A stretch of 64,000 nucleotides of DNA from Stutzerimonas stutzeri (GTDB lineage Bacteria > Pseudomonadota > Gammaproteobacteria > Pseudomonadales > Pseudomonadaceae), in contig NZ_CP139348.1 of NCBI RefSeq assembly GCF_038561965.1, forward strand, positions 4,464,001 to 4,528,000, in the 5' to 3' direction. Each line of letters starts with the position of its first letter. Position 1 is the stretch's first letter. The position numbers and the translations under genes were made by a program. Below are positions 8,823 through 17,666 of this stretch, in pieces. The notes below the pieces were generated by a model that saw only the letters and a list, made by a program, of their open reading frames with translations, had not been told where the DNA came from and did not search any database.

Positions 8823-9416
8823 CTAGATACTCCAGCGCGTGTCGGTCAGGCTGGCCTGCAACAACTTCGGATCGAGCGGCTGCGGCCGGCGGGCCAGCGC
8901 GGCGTACAGTTGCTGCAGTGACTCGTCCAGACGCTCCTGCAGCTCGGGCGCCAGGCTGGCCGGGCACTCACCCTCGGCATAGCGGATCTGCGCGTCGACG
9001 GCATATACACCGTGGAGCAATTCTTGCGCCTTGAGTGCGGACAGCACCGGCTTGAGCGCGTAGTCCACTGCCAGCATGTGCGCCACGCTGCCGCCGGAAG
9101 CCAGCGGCAACACGACCTTGTGTGCCAGCGCGCGCTCAGGCAGCAAGTCCAACAGCGTTTTCAGTGCGCCGGAAAACGAGGCCTTGTACACCGGAGTGGC
9201 GATCAGCAAGCCGTCGGCCGCTTCGACATGTTCGATGAAACGCAGCACCAGCGGGCTGTCGAAGCGCGCATGTAGCAGATCGGCCGCATCGAAGTCGCGT
9301 ATGCCGTAGCTAACGACCTCAATGCCGCGTTCGCGCAGCCAGCTCCCGGCAACATCCAGCAGCACGCCGGAACGCGAGCGCTGGCTGGGGCTACCAGCAA
9401 GAGAAACGACCAACAT
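8823..9416 (-). CDS. ssuE: SsuE, NAD(P)H-dependent FMN reductase
   Basis: This 197-residue flavodoxin-like reductase supplies FMNH2 to SsuD. The N-terminal phosphate-binding loop reads SLAGSPSQRSRSG, and the central ATPVYKASFSGALK segment is typical of SsuE/MsuE proteins. It is first of the ssuEADCBF order and lies 17 bases after lsfA. It has only one internal Met and one Cys. MsuE-type reductases are similar, but an msu monooxygenase is not present in this window. Confidence 0.93.
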   Translation of the reverse strand: MLVVSLAGSPSQRSRSGVLLDVAGSWLRERGIEVVSYGIRDFDAADLLHARFDSPLVLRFIEHVEAADGLLIATPVYKASFSGALKTLLDLLPERALAHKVVLPLASGGSVAHMLAVDYALKPVLSALKAQELLHGVYAVDAQIRYAEGECPASLAPELQERLDESLQQLYAALARRPQPLDPKLLQASLTDTRWSI

Positions 9417-9433
9417 ACTGGCGTCCTTCTGGA

Positions 9434-10072
9434 TCAGCGATTGGGCTGCGGGGTCAGTCGCAGGTACGGCTTCACGGCGCGATAGCCTTTCGGGAAGCGC
9501 TGCTTGATTTCTTCCTCGTCCTTGAGCGAAGGCACGATCACTACCTCGTCGCCGTCCTGCCAGTTGGCCGGGGTGGCGACCTTGTGGTTGTCGGTCAGCT
9601 GCAGCGAATCGATTACCCGCAGGATCTCGTGGAAATTGCGCCCGGTGCTCGCCGGGTAGGTGATGGTCAGACGCACCTTCTTGTTTGGATCGATGACGAA
9701 CAGCGAACGAACCGTCAGCGTGTCGTTGGCGTTCGGGTGGATCAGGTCATACAGCTCGGAGACCTTTCGGTCGGCATCAGCCAGGATCGGGAAGTTGACC
9801 CGGGTGTTCTGCGTCTCGTTGATGTCGTCGATCCACTTGATGTGGGAATCCACCGGGTCCACCGACAGGGCAATGGCTTTAACGTTGCGCTGGGCGAATT
9901 CGTCCTTGAGCTTGGCGGTGAAACCGAGCTCGGTGGTGCACACCGGCGTGAAGTCGGCGGGATGGGAGAACAGTACGCCCCAGCTATCGCCGAGCCATTC
10001 GTGGAAACGAATGCGGCCTTCGCTGGAGTCCTGTTCGAAATCGGGGGCGATATCGCCGAGGCGGATACTCAT
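9434..10072 (-). CDS. lsfA: LsfA, 1-Cys (Prx6-type) peroxiredoxin
   Basis: This 212-residue peroxidase of the Prx6 subfamily has the peroxidatic Cys45 in the motif HPADFTPVCTTE. The Prx6-type C-terminal extension (about 160-212) carries PSLKDEEEIKQRFP. LsfA of pseudomonads is induced by sulfate limitation and protects against peroxide. Cys45 is the only Cys, and Met1 the only Met, so the protein holds one essential sulfur atom. AAGGAGAAG precedes the ATG. It lies upstream of ssuE with a 17-base gap, so joint transcription is likely. Confidence 0.94.
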   Translation of the reverse strand: MSIRLGDIAPDFEQDSSEGRIRFHEWLGDSWGVLFSHPADFTPVCTTELGFTAKLKDEFAQRNVKAIALSVDPVDSHIKWIDDINETQNTRVNFPILADADRKVSELYDLIHPNANDTLTVRSLFVIDPNKKVRLTITYPASTGRNFHEILRVIDSLQLTDNHKVATPANWQDGDEVVIVPSLKDEEEIKQRFPKGYRAVKPYLRLTPQPNR

Positions 10073-10126
10073 CTTGTCTTCTCCTTTGCGTGAGTTGCTG
10101 CGTTTGCCAGTGGTGCCAGCCGGCGC

Positions 10127-10708
10127 TCAAGCGCTCCGACGGGCCTGCTGCTCGATACGGTTTTGCAGGCGGTACAGAAAAGCGAAGCCCTGCTCCCAAC
10201 GATGATGTCCCGAGGTGACATTGATATGCCCGGCGCCAGACAGGATCGTGGTCTCGCTGCCCCAGTCGCCGCCCATTGCGGCGGCTCGCGCGGCGCTGGA
10301 AGCGTTGTCGTTATCCGAGCCGACCAGTTGGCTGGCGAACGGCAATGGCTGGCGTGAGATCGGCGCGAAACTTCGCAGGGGTTGCGGGCAGCCGCTGCGC
10401 TCGACATCGGCGGGCGCAACCAGCAGCGCACCGCGAACCCGGTCCAGCAGCTCCAGCGGGGCGTGCGCCGCCCAGTGCGCAACGGTGATGCAGCCCAGGC
10501 TGTGCGCCACCAGGATGACCGGCTCGGTACTGGCGGCAACGCTGCGCTCCAGCTCGGCGACCCAGTCTTCCCGTCGCGGCGCTATCCAGTCGCGCTGCTC
10601 GACCCGGGCGCTGTTGGGTAACGTGCGTTGCCAATGGGTCTGCCAGTGCTCGTCGGGCGAGCCATACCAGCCCGGCACGATCAGATAATGGATGGATTCG
10701 CTGCGCAT
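10127..10708 (-). CDS. RBBP9/YdeN-family serine hydrolase
   Basis: This 193-residue small alpha/beta hydrolase begins MRSESIHYLIVPGWYGSPDE, characteristic of the RBBP9/YdeN family. The nucleophile motif is AHSLG (Ser around residue 70); the likely acid is in the DND region and the His in GAGHIN. The start at 10708 is preferred over 10726 because GCAGGAGGCG lies just upstream of it. The 54-base gap to lsfA suggests it may head the lsfA-ssu transcription unit. The substrate is unknown. Confidence 0.85.
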   Translation of the reverse strand: MRSESIHYLIVPGWYGSPDEHWQTHWQRTLPNSARVEQRDWIAPRREDWVAELERSVAASTEPVILVAHSLGCITVAHWAAHAPLELLDRVRGALLVAPADVERSGCPQPLRSFAPISRQPLPFASQLVGSDNDNASSAARAAAMGGDWGSETTILSGAGHINVTSGHHRWEQGFAFLYRLQNRIEQQARRSA

Positions 10709-10965
10709 GTTCGGCGCCTCCTGCAAGTCATGGCAGCCAGTCTAGGCAGATGCCGGACCCACTTAAAAAGAATAAGAAATTATTTGATTATTCTATTTAT
10801 GCATATGCGATCTCAGTGTAGCTCTTCGGTGCTTTATTCCTAAATGATCTATAAATGTTCTTAAACAATATTTTTAAGAATATTTCAGGTGCGCCTAGTA
10901 TCTGCCCCACGCCTTACTGGCTACGGCTGTGTGGCCGTCACGAAGGCTTTCACGGAGAGAGAAAA
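10709..10965. promoter_or_regulatory. AT-rich divergent control region with two inverted repeats
   Basis: This 257-base region between the hydrolase-lsfA-ssu genes and oscA-sbp-cysTWA is far more AT-rich than its surroundings (about 10765-10885). It has a GAATAA/TTATTC pair (10770-10793) on the ssu side and a TTCTTAAA/TTTAAGAA perfect inverted repeat with a 7-base spacer (10858-10880) on the oscA side. CysB, the LysR-type master regulator of sulfur assimilation, is the expected activator by known biology of these operons; binding here is inference. Confidence 0.55.
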
Positions 10966-11145
10966 ATGACCGCGACTGTTCGCAACCTCGAAGGTCAGGA
11001 CGAAGCCAGCATCCTGCGCGAGATCCACAACGCCCTGCACGGCCTCAAGTTCGGCTCGGTTGAGATCACCGTGCATAACGGCCAGGTGGTGCAGATCGAG
11101 CGCAAGGAAAAATTCCGTCTGCAGCCGACAAACAAGAACACCTGA
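10966..11145 (+). CDS. oscA: OscA, YezD/DUF2292-family sulfur-starvation protein
   Basis: This 59-residue soluble protein carries a YezD/DUF2292 domain (EASILREIHNALHGLKFGSV, then VEITVHNGQVVQIERKEKFR). The ATG at 10966 follows GGAGAGAGAAA. In Pseudomonas, OscA is encoded upstream of sbp and is needed for organosulfur use and chromate tolerance through sulfur supply; the biochemical role is unknown. It contains no Cys and no Met beyond the initiator. It lies 181 bases before sbp on the same strand. Confidence 0.87.
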   Translation: MTATVRNLEGQDEASILREIHNALHGLKFGSVEITVHNGQVVQIERKEKFRLQPTNKNT

Positions 11146-11326
11146 TCCCTTCATAACCCGATTCACCAGCCCGACTGGACCACCGGAGGGCGTGAACATG
11201 AGAAGAGCCATAAGCATGAACACGCACCGGTACTGCAGCTGTCGTCCGCGAATGCGGAACTGAAAGCCCCGACACCGAATTCAGTAATAGCCAACACCAA
11301 ATCGATCTGTTTTCAGGAGCTGCACC

Positions 11327-12325
11327 ATGTCCATTCGCCGTTTCGCTCTCGCCGCTCTGGCGAGCGCGCTGATCGGTGGCCACGCGCTGGCCGCCGATAC
11401 CCTGCTCAACGTGTCCTACGACCCGACACGCGAGCTCTACGTGGAATTCAACGAAGCCTTCAACAAGCACTGGCAGGCCCAGGGCCACGAGCCAATCAAG
11501 GTCCAGCAGTCCCATGGCGGCTCCGGCAAGCAGGCCCGTGCCGTCATCGATGGTCTGCGCGCCGATGTGGTGACACTGGCCCTGGCTGGGGATATCGACG
11601 AACTGCATCGCCTCGGCAAGCTGATTCCCTTGGACTGGCAAACCCGTTTGCCGGACGCCAGCACGCCCTACACCTCGACCATCGTGTTCCTGGTGCGCAA
11701 GGGCAACCCGAAGGGCATCGTGGATTGGGACGATCTGATCAAGCCGGACGTCGAGGTGATCACGCCGAACCCGAAAACCTCCGGCGGTGCGCGCTGGAAC
11801 TTTCTTGCCGCCTGGGCCTACGCGCAGCAGAAGTACGGCACCGAGGGGCAGGCGCAGGAATTCGTCGGGACGCTGTACAAAAACGTGCCCGTGCTGGACA
11901 CCGGCGCCCGCGGTTCGACCGTCACCTTCGGCAACAACGGTATCGGCGACGTGCTGCTGGCCTGGGAGAACGAGGCCTTCCTGGCGCTGAAAGAACAAGG
12001 TGGCGAGAACTTCGAGATCATCGCGCCCTCGCTGTCGATCCTCGCCGAGCCGCCGGTCGCGGTGGTCGACAAGAACGTCGAGCGCAAGGGCACGCGGGCG
12101 GTCGCCGAGGCCTACCTGAACTACCTGTACAGCGAGGAAGGGCAGCGCATCGCGGCGAAGAACTTCTACCGGCCGCGCAACGAGGCCGTGGCCGCCGAGT
12201 TCAAGGAGCAGTTCCCGGCGCTGAAGCTGGTCACCATCGACGGGGATTTCGGCGGCTGGAAGACCGCGCAGCCGAAATTCTTCAATGATGGCGGCATCTT
12301 CGACCAGATCTACCAGACGCAGTAA
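11327..12325 (+). CDS. sbp: Sbp, periplasmic sulfate-binding protein
   Basis: This 332-residue sulfate receptor of the CysTWA importer has a signal peptide ending at about residue 22 (GGHALAAD). The mature part shows NVSYDPTRELY, the QSHGGSGKQARAV loop that binds the oxyanion, and NPKTSGGARWNFLAAW. It has no Met after the initiator and no Cys, an extreme sulfur-sparing composition known for sulfate-starvation proteins. CAGGAG lies upstream of the ATG. It is followed by a 264-base gap with two repeat elements before cysT. Confidence 0.95.
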   Translation: MSIRRFALAALASALIGGHALAADTLLNVSYDPTRELYVEFNEAFNKHWQAQGHEPIKVQQSHGGSGKQARAVIDGLRADVVTLALAGDIDELHRLGKLIPLDWQTRLPDASTPYTSTIVFLVRKGNPKGIVDWDDLIKPDVEVITPNPKTSGGARWNFLAAWAYAQQKYGTEGQAQEFVGTLYKNVPVLDTGARGSTVTFGNNGIGDVLLAWENEAFLALKEQGGENFEIIAPSLSILAEPPVAVVDKNVERKGTRAVAEAYLNYLYSEEGQRIAAKNFYRPRNEAVAAEFKEQFPALKLVTIDGDFGGWKTAQPKFFNDGGIFDQIYQTQ

Positions 12326-12336
12326 GCCGTGGCTTC

Positions 12337-12419
12337 GTAGGGTGGATCGCGCTTCATCGATCCACTATCGCCCACCGGAGAGGGCCGCCGGTGGAAGTAA
12401 AAAGCGACTTCCACCCTAC
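12337..12419. repeat. 83-bp terminal-inverted-repeat element, copy 1
   Basis: It begins GTAGGGTGG and ends with the exact reverse complement CCACCCTAC (12411-12419). Inside, GTGGATCG (12342-12349) pairs with CGATCCAC (12358-12365), and a CCACCGG/CCGGTGG arm follows. It codes for nothing visible and fits a REP or miniature inverted-repeat element. It lies between sbp and cysT. Confidence 0.8.
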
Positions 12420-12458
12420 ACGCTGCGCTCGTGACGCTTCAGCCGAAACATCGCGTAC

Positions 12459-12541
12459 GTAGGGTGGATCACGCTTCATCGATCCACCATCGCTCCCGCT
12501 CGGAGGGCGATGGTGGATGTAAAAGGCGACTTCCACCCTGC
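12459..12541. repeat. 83-bp terminal-inverted-repeat element, copy 2
   Basis: Tandem copy of the preceding element, same length and orientation. It begins GTAGGGTGGATC and ends CCACCCTGC (8 of 9 bases complementary). The internal arms differ (CCATCGCTCC / GGGCGATGG) but keep pairing, which suggests the structure has been conserved. Both copies are followed by a related CTCGTGACGCTT sequence. Confidence 0.8.
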
Positions 12542-12589
12542 ACGCCCTCGTGACGCTTCCGCCAGTCGCTCGAATAAAAGGCAACTTCC

Positions 12590-13405
12590 ATGTCCCGATC
12601 TACCTCCGTCATACCCGGCTTCGGGCTGACGCTGGGCTACACCCTGGTGTACCTCAGCCTGTTGGTGCTGATTCCCCTGGGTGCGCTGTTTCTCAAGACC
12701 ACCGAACTCTCCTGGGCGCAGTTCATCGCCATCGTCAGTGCGCCGCGTGTACTGGCGGCACTGAAACTCAGCTTCGGCACCGCCTTCGTCGCCGCGGTAC
12801 TCAACGGCATCATCGGCACGCTGCTGGCCTGGGTGCTGGTGCGCTATCGCTTTCCTGGCCGCAAGATCATCGAGGCGATGATCGATCTGCCCTTCGCCCT
12901 GCCCACCGCGGTGGCCGGCATTGCGCTGACCGCGCTGTACGCACCGAACGGGCCGATCGGTCAGTTCGCTACCGACCTGGGCTTCAAGATTGCCTACACC
13001 CCGCTGGGCATCACCCTGGCGCTGACCTTCGTCACCCTGCCCTTCGTGGTGCGCACCATCCAGCCGGTGCTGGCCGACATCCCGCGTGAAGTCGAGGAAG
13101 CCGCAGCCTGCCTCGGCGCGCGTCCGCTACAGGTGGTTCGTCACGTGCTGCTACCGGCGTTGCTTCCCGCCTGGCTCACCGGCTTCGCCCTGGCCTTTGC
13201 CCGCGGCGTCGGCGAATACGGCTCGGTGATCTTCATCGCCGGCAACATGCCGATGAAGACCGAGATCCTGCCGCTGCTGATCATGGTCAAGCTGGACCAG
13301 TACGACTACGCCGGTGCTACGGCAATCGGCGTGCTGATGCTGGTGGTGTCGTTCGTCCTGCTGCTGCTCATCAACCTGTTGCAGCGCCGCATTGCGCATT
13401 CTTGA
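12590..13405 (+). CDS. cysT: CysT (CysU), sulfate/thiosulfate ABC permease
   Basis: This 271-residue inner-membrane permease has about six transmembrane segments, for example near residues 12-35 and 62-87. The EAA loop VEEAAACLGARPLQVVRHVLLPALLPA contacts CysA. It pairs with CysW to form the sulfate channel. The Shine-Dalgarno sequence before 12590 is poor (AAAGGCAACTTCC). It ends 13 bases before cysW. The upstream 264-base gap contains two hairpin elements that could weaken coupling to the abundant sbp message. Confidence 0.94.
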   Translation: MSRSTSVIPGFGLTLGYTLVYLSLLVLIPLGALFLKTTELSWAQFIAIVSAPRVLAALKLSFGTAFVAAVLNGIIGTLLAWVLVRYRFPGRKIIEAMIDLPFALPTAVAGIALTALYAPNGPIGQFATDLGFKIAYTPLGITLALTFVTLPFVVRTIQPVLADIPREVEEAAACLGARPLQVVRHVLLPALLPAWLTGFALAFARGVGEYGSVIFIAGNMPMKTEILPLLIMVKLDQYDYAGATAIGVLMLVVSFVLLLLINLLQRRIAHS

Positions 13406-13418
13406 AGAGGCCACCGAC

Positions 13419-14294
13419 ATGACTTCCGCTTCCCTATCGGTGACCGCAAACACCACCGCCAATGCCACGCGCCGCGGCAACGCGCTCGGCCGTCGGCTAT
13501 TGATCGTCGCTGCCTGGCTGGTCTTCGCGCTGTTTCTGTTGCTGCCGCTGCTGATCGTCGTCAGCGAGGCGTTGAAGCAGGGCTTCGGCACCTTCTTCAG
13601 CGCAATCTTCGAACCCGACGCCCTCGCCGCGCTCAAGCTGACGTTGCTCGCCGTGGGCATCTCGGTGCCGCTGAATGTGGTGTTCGGCGTCGCCGCCGCC
13701 TGGTGCGTGAGCAAGTACGAGTTCCGCGGCAAGAGCCTGCTGGTCACGCTGATCGACCTGCCGTTTTCGGTCTCGCCGGTGATCGCCGGTCTGATCTACG
13801 TGTTGCTGTTCGGCGCCCAGGGCTATTTCGGCGAATGGCTGAATGATCGCGACATCCAGATCATCTTTGCCGTGCCGGGCATTGTGCTGGCAACGCTGTT
13901 CGTCACCGTGCCCTTCGTCGCCCGCGAGCTGATCCCGCTGATGCAGGAACAGGGCAGCACCGAAGAAGAAGCCGCGCGGCTTCTCGGCGCCAGCGGTTGG
14001 CAGATGTTCTGGCACATCACCCTGCCGAACATCAAATGGGGCCTGATCTACGGCGTGGTGCTCTGTACCGCGCGGGCAATGGGTGAGTTCGGCGCGGTAT
14101 CGGTGGTGTCCGGCCACATTCGCGGGCTGACCAACACGCTGCCGCTGCACGTCGAGATTCTCTACAACGAATACAACCATGTCGCCGCGTTCAGCGTGGC
14201 CAGCCTGCTGCTGGCCCTGGCGCTGGTGATCTTGCTGCTCAAGCAGTGGAGCGAGTCGCGTATCGCCCGCCTGCATGCCAATGCCGAGGAATGA
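13419..14294 (+). CDS. cysW: CysW, sulfate/thiosulfate ABC permease
   Basis: This is the second permease subunit of the sulfate importer: 291 residues, six predicted membrane segments and the EAA motif TEEEAARLLGASGWQMFWHITLPN. The ATG at 13419 follows GAAGAGGCC and is preferred to the in-frame TTG at 13392, which would overlap cysT. The stop at 14292-14294 overlaps an upstream ATG of the cysA frame, showing tight translational coupling. Confidence 0.94.
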   Translation: MTSASLSVTANTTANATRRGNALGRRLLIVAAWLVFALFLLLPLLIVVSEALKQGFGTFFSAIFEPDALAALKLTLLAVGISVPLNVVFGVAAAWCVSKYEFRGKSLLVTLIDLPFSVSPVIAGLIYVLLFGAQGYFGEWLNDRDIQIIFAVPGIVLATLFVTVPFVARELIPLMQEQGSTEEEAARLLGASGWQMFWHITLPNIKWGLIYGVVLCTARAMGEFGAVSVVSGHIRGLTNTLPLHVEILYNEYNHVAAFSVASLLLALALVILLLKQWSESRIARLHANAEE

Positions 14295-14296
14295 CC

Positions 14297-15301
<1,005 letters not shown>

Positions 15302-15408
15302 TGCGCCGCGTTACACGCTGAAATAACGCCGAGCGACGGAAGTCACTTGGCCTCGATGGACAACTGCCGCACCCTGTCGGCAGTCGTCCTTCTCAGCGAG
15401 GCCTCCCG

Positions 15409-16398
15409 ATGCGCATCACCCTGTTCAGCAGCAAGCCCTACGATCGCGACAGCTTCCAGACCGCCAATCAGACCCATGGCTTCGAGCTGCACTTTCTCGA
15501 AGCCCGCCTCGACCCGGATACCGCCGCGCTGGCGGCTGGGGCCGAAGTGGTTTGTCCGTTCGTCAATGACGTGCTGTCAGCGCCGGTGCTGGAGAGGCTC
15601 GCCGCTGGCGGCACGCGCCTGATCGCCCTGCGTTCGGCCGGTTACAACCACGTCGACCTGCCGTGTGCCAAACGCCTCGGTCTGCCTGTAGTGCGGGTGC
15701 CGGCGTACTCGCCGCATGCGGTGGCCGAACACACCGTAGCGCTGATTCTCGCGCTCAACCGGCGCCTGCCGCGCGCCATCAACCGCACCCGCGAAGGCAA
15801 TTTCTCGCTGCAGGGGCTGACCGGCTTCGATCTGGTCGGCAAGCGCGTTGGCGTGGTCGGCAGTGGGCAGATCGGCGCCGTGTTTGCGCGGATCATGCTC
15901 GGCTTCGGCTGCGAAGTGCAGCTGTACGACCCCTATCCGAACCCGGAGCTGGAACGCCTCGGCATGCGCTACGTTCCGCTCGATGAGTTGCTCGCCAGCA
16001 GCGATATCGTCAGCCTGCACTGCCCACTCACCGCGCAGACCCACCACCTGATCAACCAGCAAAGCCTGGCAACCATGAAGCCGCGGGCCATGCTGATCAA
16101 CACCGGCCGTGGTGCGCTGATCGACACGCCGGCGCTGATCGGCGCGCTGAAGAGTGGCCAGCTCGGCTACCTGGGCCTGGACGTCTACGAGGAAGAGGCC
16201 GGGCTGTTCTTCGAGGACCACTCCGGGCTGCCGCTGCAGGACGACGTGCTGGCCCGGCTGCTGTCGTTCCCCAATGTCATCGTCACCGCGCACCAGGCGT
16301 TTCTCACCGATGAGGCGCTGGCCGCCATCGCCGGCACCACGCTGAACAATGTCGCCGCGTGGCAGGCCGGGCAGAACAGCAATCAGGTCAGCGATTAA
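15409..16398 (+). CDS. ldhA: D-lactate dehydrogenase (LdhA type)
   Basis: This 329-residue NAD-dependent 2-hydroxyacid dehydrogenase reduces pyruvate to D-lactate. The Rossmann motif is GVVGSGQIG (about residue 145), the catalytic Arg region SAGYNHVD lies before it, then NTGRGALID and the catalytic His in TAHQAFLT. The VYEEEAGLFFEDHSG stretch is typical of the LdhA subfamily. It is monocistronic, 107 bases after cysA. Its TAA overlaps the stop of the convergent gene by three bases. Other 2-hydroxyacid activities are possible but less likely. Confidence 0.9.
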   Translation: MRITLFSSKPYDRDSFQTANQTHGFELHFLEARLDPDTAALAAGAEVVCPFVNDVLSAPVLERLAAGGTRLIALRSAGYNHVDLPCAKRLGLPVVRVPAYSPHAVAEHTVALILALNRRLPRAINRTREGNFSLQGLTGFDLVGKRVGVVGSGQIGAVFARIMLGFGCEVQLYDPYPNPELERLGMRYVPLDELLASSDIVSLHCPLTAQTHHLINQQSLATMKPRAMLINTGRGALIDTPALIGALKSGQLGYLGLDVYEEEAGLFFEDHSGLPLQDDVLARLLSFPNVIVTAHQAFLTDEALAAIAGTTLNNVAAWQAGQNSNQVSD

Positions 16399-17066
16399 CG
16401 ATCCAGCTGGCGCAGCCGGGCTTCGAGCAGATCAGGAAAGCGCTTGAACCAGGTCTGGTTCAACGGCGAGGGATGCGGCAGCGGGTGCAGGGTGAAGGCC
16501 CGCCCGAGGCCTTGCGCGTCCTGCAGCTCGACATCGAAGCTGGCGCTGAAGCGCTCTTCGCGCTGCCAAAAGGCCTCCAGGCGTTGGCGCTCCCCGCGCG
16601 GCTGGTCGATGCCGAACCAGAGAAACGCCTCGCGGCCGAGCGTGACGATATGCCGGCCCCGCCAGCTATCCACCAGCAGCTGACGCATCAGCGGGTGGAA
16701 ACGGCGCTTGACCGCCATCGACCAGGCCTTGTTGCCGACCGGCTTGTACGGCACGGTGTTGATCCAGAAGTAGCGCCGCCCCAGCGCCCGCCCGGCTTCG
16801 AAATCCGGCATCTGCTCACCGTGCAGGTGCCGATAAAGCACACGCCGGACGATCTGCCCGCCAGAGCCGATGAAGGGCTCGCCATGGCGAACCTCCTCGC
16901 GGCCTGGGTCACGACCGAAAAAGCAGATCGGTGCGTCGGCGTCGCCAAGACCGATGATCGGCTCCAGAGGATCGCGGCCAAAAGCCTGGTAAACCTCCAG
17001 GTCGATGCCTTCCGTCACGGCGGCGCATTCCCGTAATGCCTGGCGTATCTCGGTTGGCAGGGTCAT
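16395..17066 (-). CDS. Uracil-DNA-glycosylase-superfamily protein
   Basis: This 223-residue protein has a UDG-like fold. ICFFGRDPGREEVRHGEPFIGSGG resembles motif 1 of family 4/5 glycosylases, and HPLPHPSPLN resembles motif 2. The usual four iron-sulfur cysteines are not present, since the only Cys residues are at the N-terminal side (RECAAV, PICFF). It could remove damaged bases or be a non-catalytic relative. The start at 17066 is chosen from conservation-like content; the Shine-Dalgarno sequence is weak. It follows the DUF3299 gene by 10 bases, so the two are probably cotranscribed. Confidence 0.8.
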   Translation of the reverse strand: MTLPTEIRQALRECAAVTEGIDLEVYQAFGRDPLEPIIGLGDADAPICFFGRDPGREEVRHGEPFIGSGGQIVRRVLYRHLHGEQMPDFEAGRALGRRYFWINTVPYKPVGNKAWSMAVKRRFHPLMRQLLVDSWRGRHIVTLGREAFLWFGIDQPRGERQRLEAFWQREERFSASFDVELQDAQGLGRAFTLHPLPHPSPLNQTWFKRFPDLLEARLRQLDR

Positions 17067-17076
17067 CGCGTGCAGC

Positions 17077-17613
17077 TCAGAAGTCGTTTTCGTCGACCAG
17101 TTCGACTGCCGCCGCGTCCAGCGCATAGGCGGCGTCGGCCAGGTCGTTGCTGACCGGCTCGATCTGCAGGCGGCCATCGACCCACAGCGGCGAGTAGATA
17201 TCCTCCAGGGTGATGCCTTTCGGATAACGCACCAGCACGATCTGGTTCGGCGGCGGTGGCGGCACGTGGATGCAGGCGCCCGGATAGGGCACCAGGAAGA
17301 ACTCGGTGCTGCGCCCGCGTTCGTCGCTTTCCAGCGGCACCGGATAGCCGCCGAGACGGATCTCGCGGCCGTTCAGTTCGGCGACGGTCTTGGCCGAGTA
17401 CATCACTGCCGGCAGACCGGCCTCCTGCTTCAACCCGCCCTGATCACTGAAACCCAGGTCTTCAGGCGTCGCGTGGTCGATCTCGGGCATTTCCTCCAGA
17501 GCCTGACGATCCTCGGGCGGCATCAGCTCGAGCCAATCGAGTTCCGACGGAGCGGCCTGGGCGTGGGAAGCGAATGCGAGACAGCAAAGCAGCGAAAGAA
17601 GGGATTTGCGCAT
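17077..17613 (-). CDS. DUF3299 exported protein
   Basis: This 178-residue protein has a signal peptide (MRKSLLSLLCCLAFASHAQA, cleavage near residue 20). The DUF3299 core reads RLGGYPVPLE, then FFLVPYPGACIHVPPPPPNQ with its conserved Cys-His and proline run, then ISPLWVDG-like YSPLWVDGRL. The family's function is unknown; it is sometimes found with ABC export or metal-handling genes. Here the only close partner is the downstream UDG-like gene. Confidence 0.85.
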   Translation of the reverse strand: MRKSLLSLLCCLAFASHAQAAPSELDWLELMPPEDRQALEEMPEIDHATPEDLGFSDQGGLKQEAGLPAVMYSAKTVAELNGREIRLGGYPVPLESDERGRSTEFFLVPYPGACIHVPPPPPNQIVLVRYPKGITLEDIYSPLWVDGRLQIEPVSNDLADAAYALDAAAVELVDENDF

Positions 17614-17635
17614 AAGGCAACTACATCAGAAGGGA

Positions 17636-17660
17636 ACGGGGCCGCAGGGCGCGGCCCCGT
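17636..17660. terminator. Hairpin between GlsB-like and DUF3299 genes
   Basis: ACGGGGCCGC and GCGGCCCCGT form a perfect 10-bp stem with loop AGGGC. It lies just after the YeaQ/GlsB-like gene on the minus strand. There is no T run, so intrinsic termination is uncertain. Confidence 0.5.
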
Positions 17661-17666
17661 GGCGGA

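Noticed and set aside
12337..12541. CRISPR-like array
   Set aside because: Only two copies, each with internal inverted repeats and no short unique spacers; fits REP/miniature elements.
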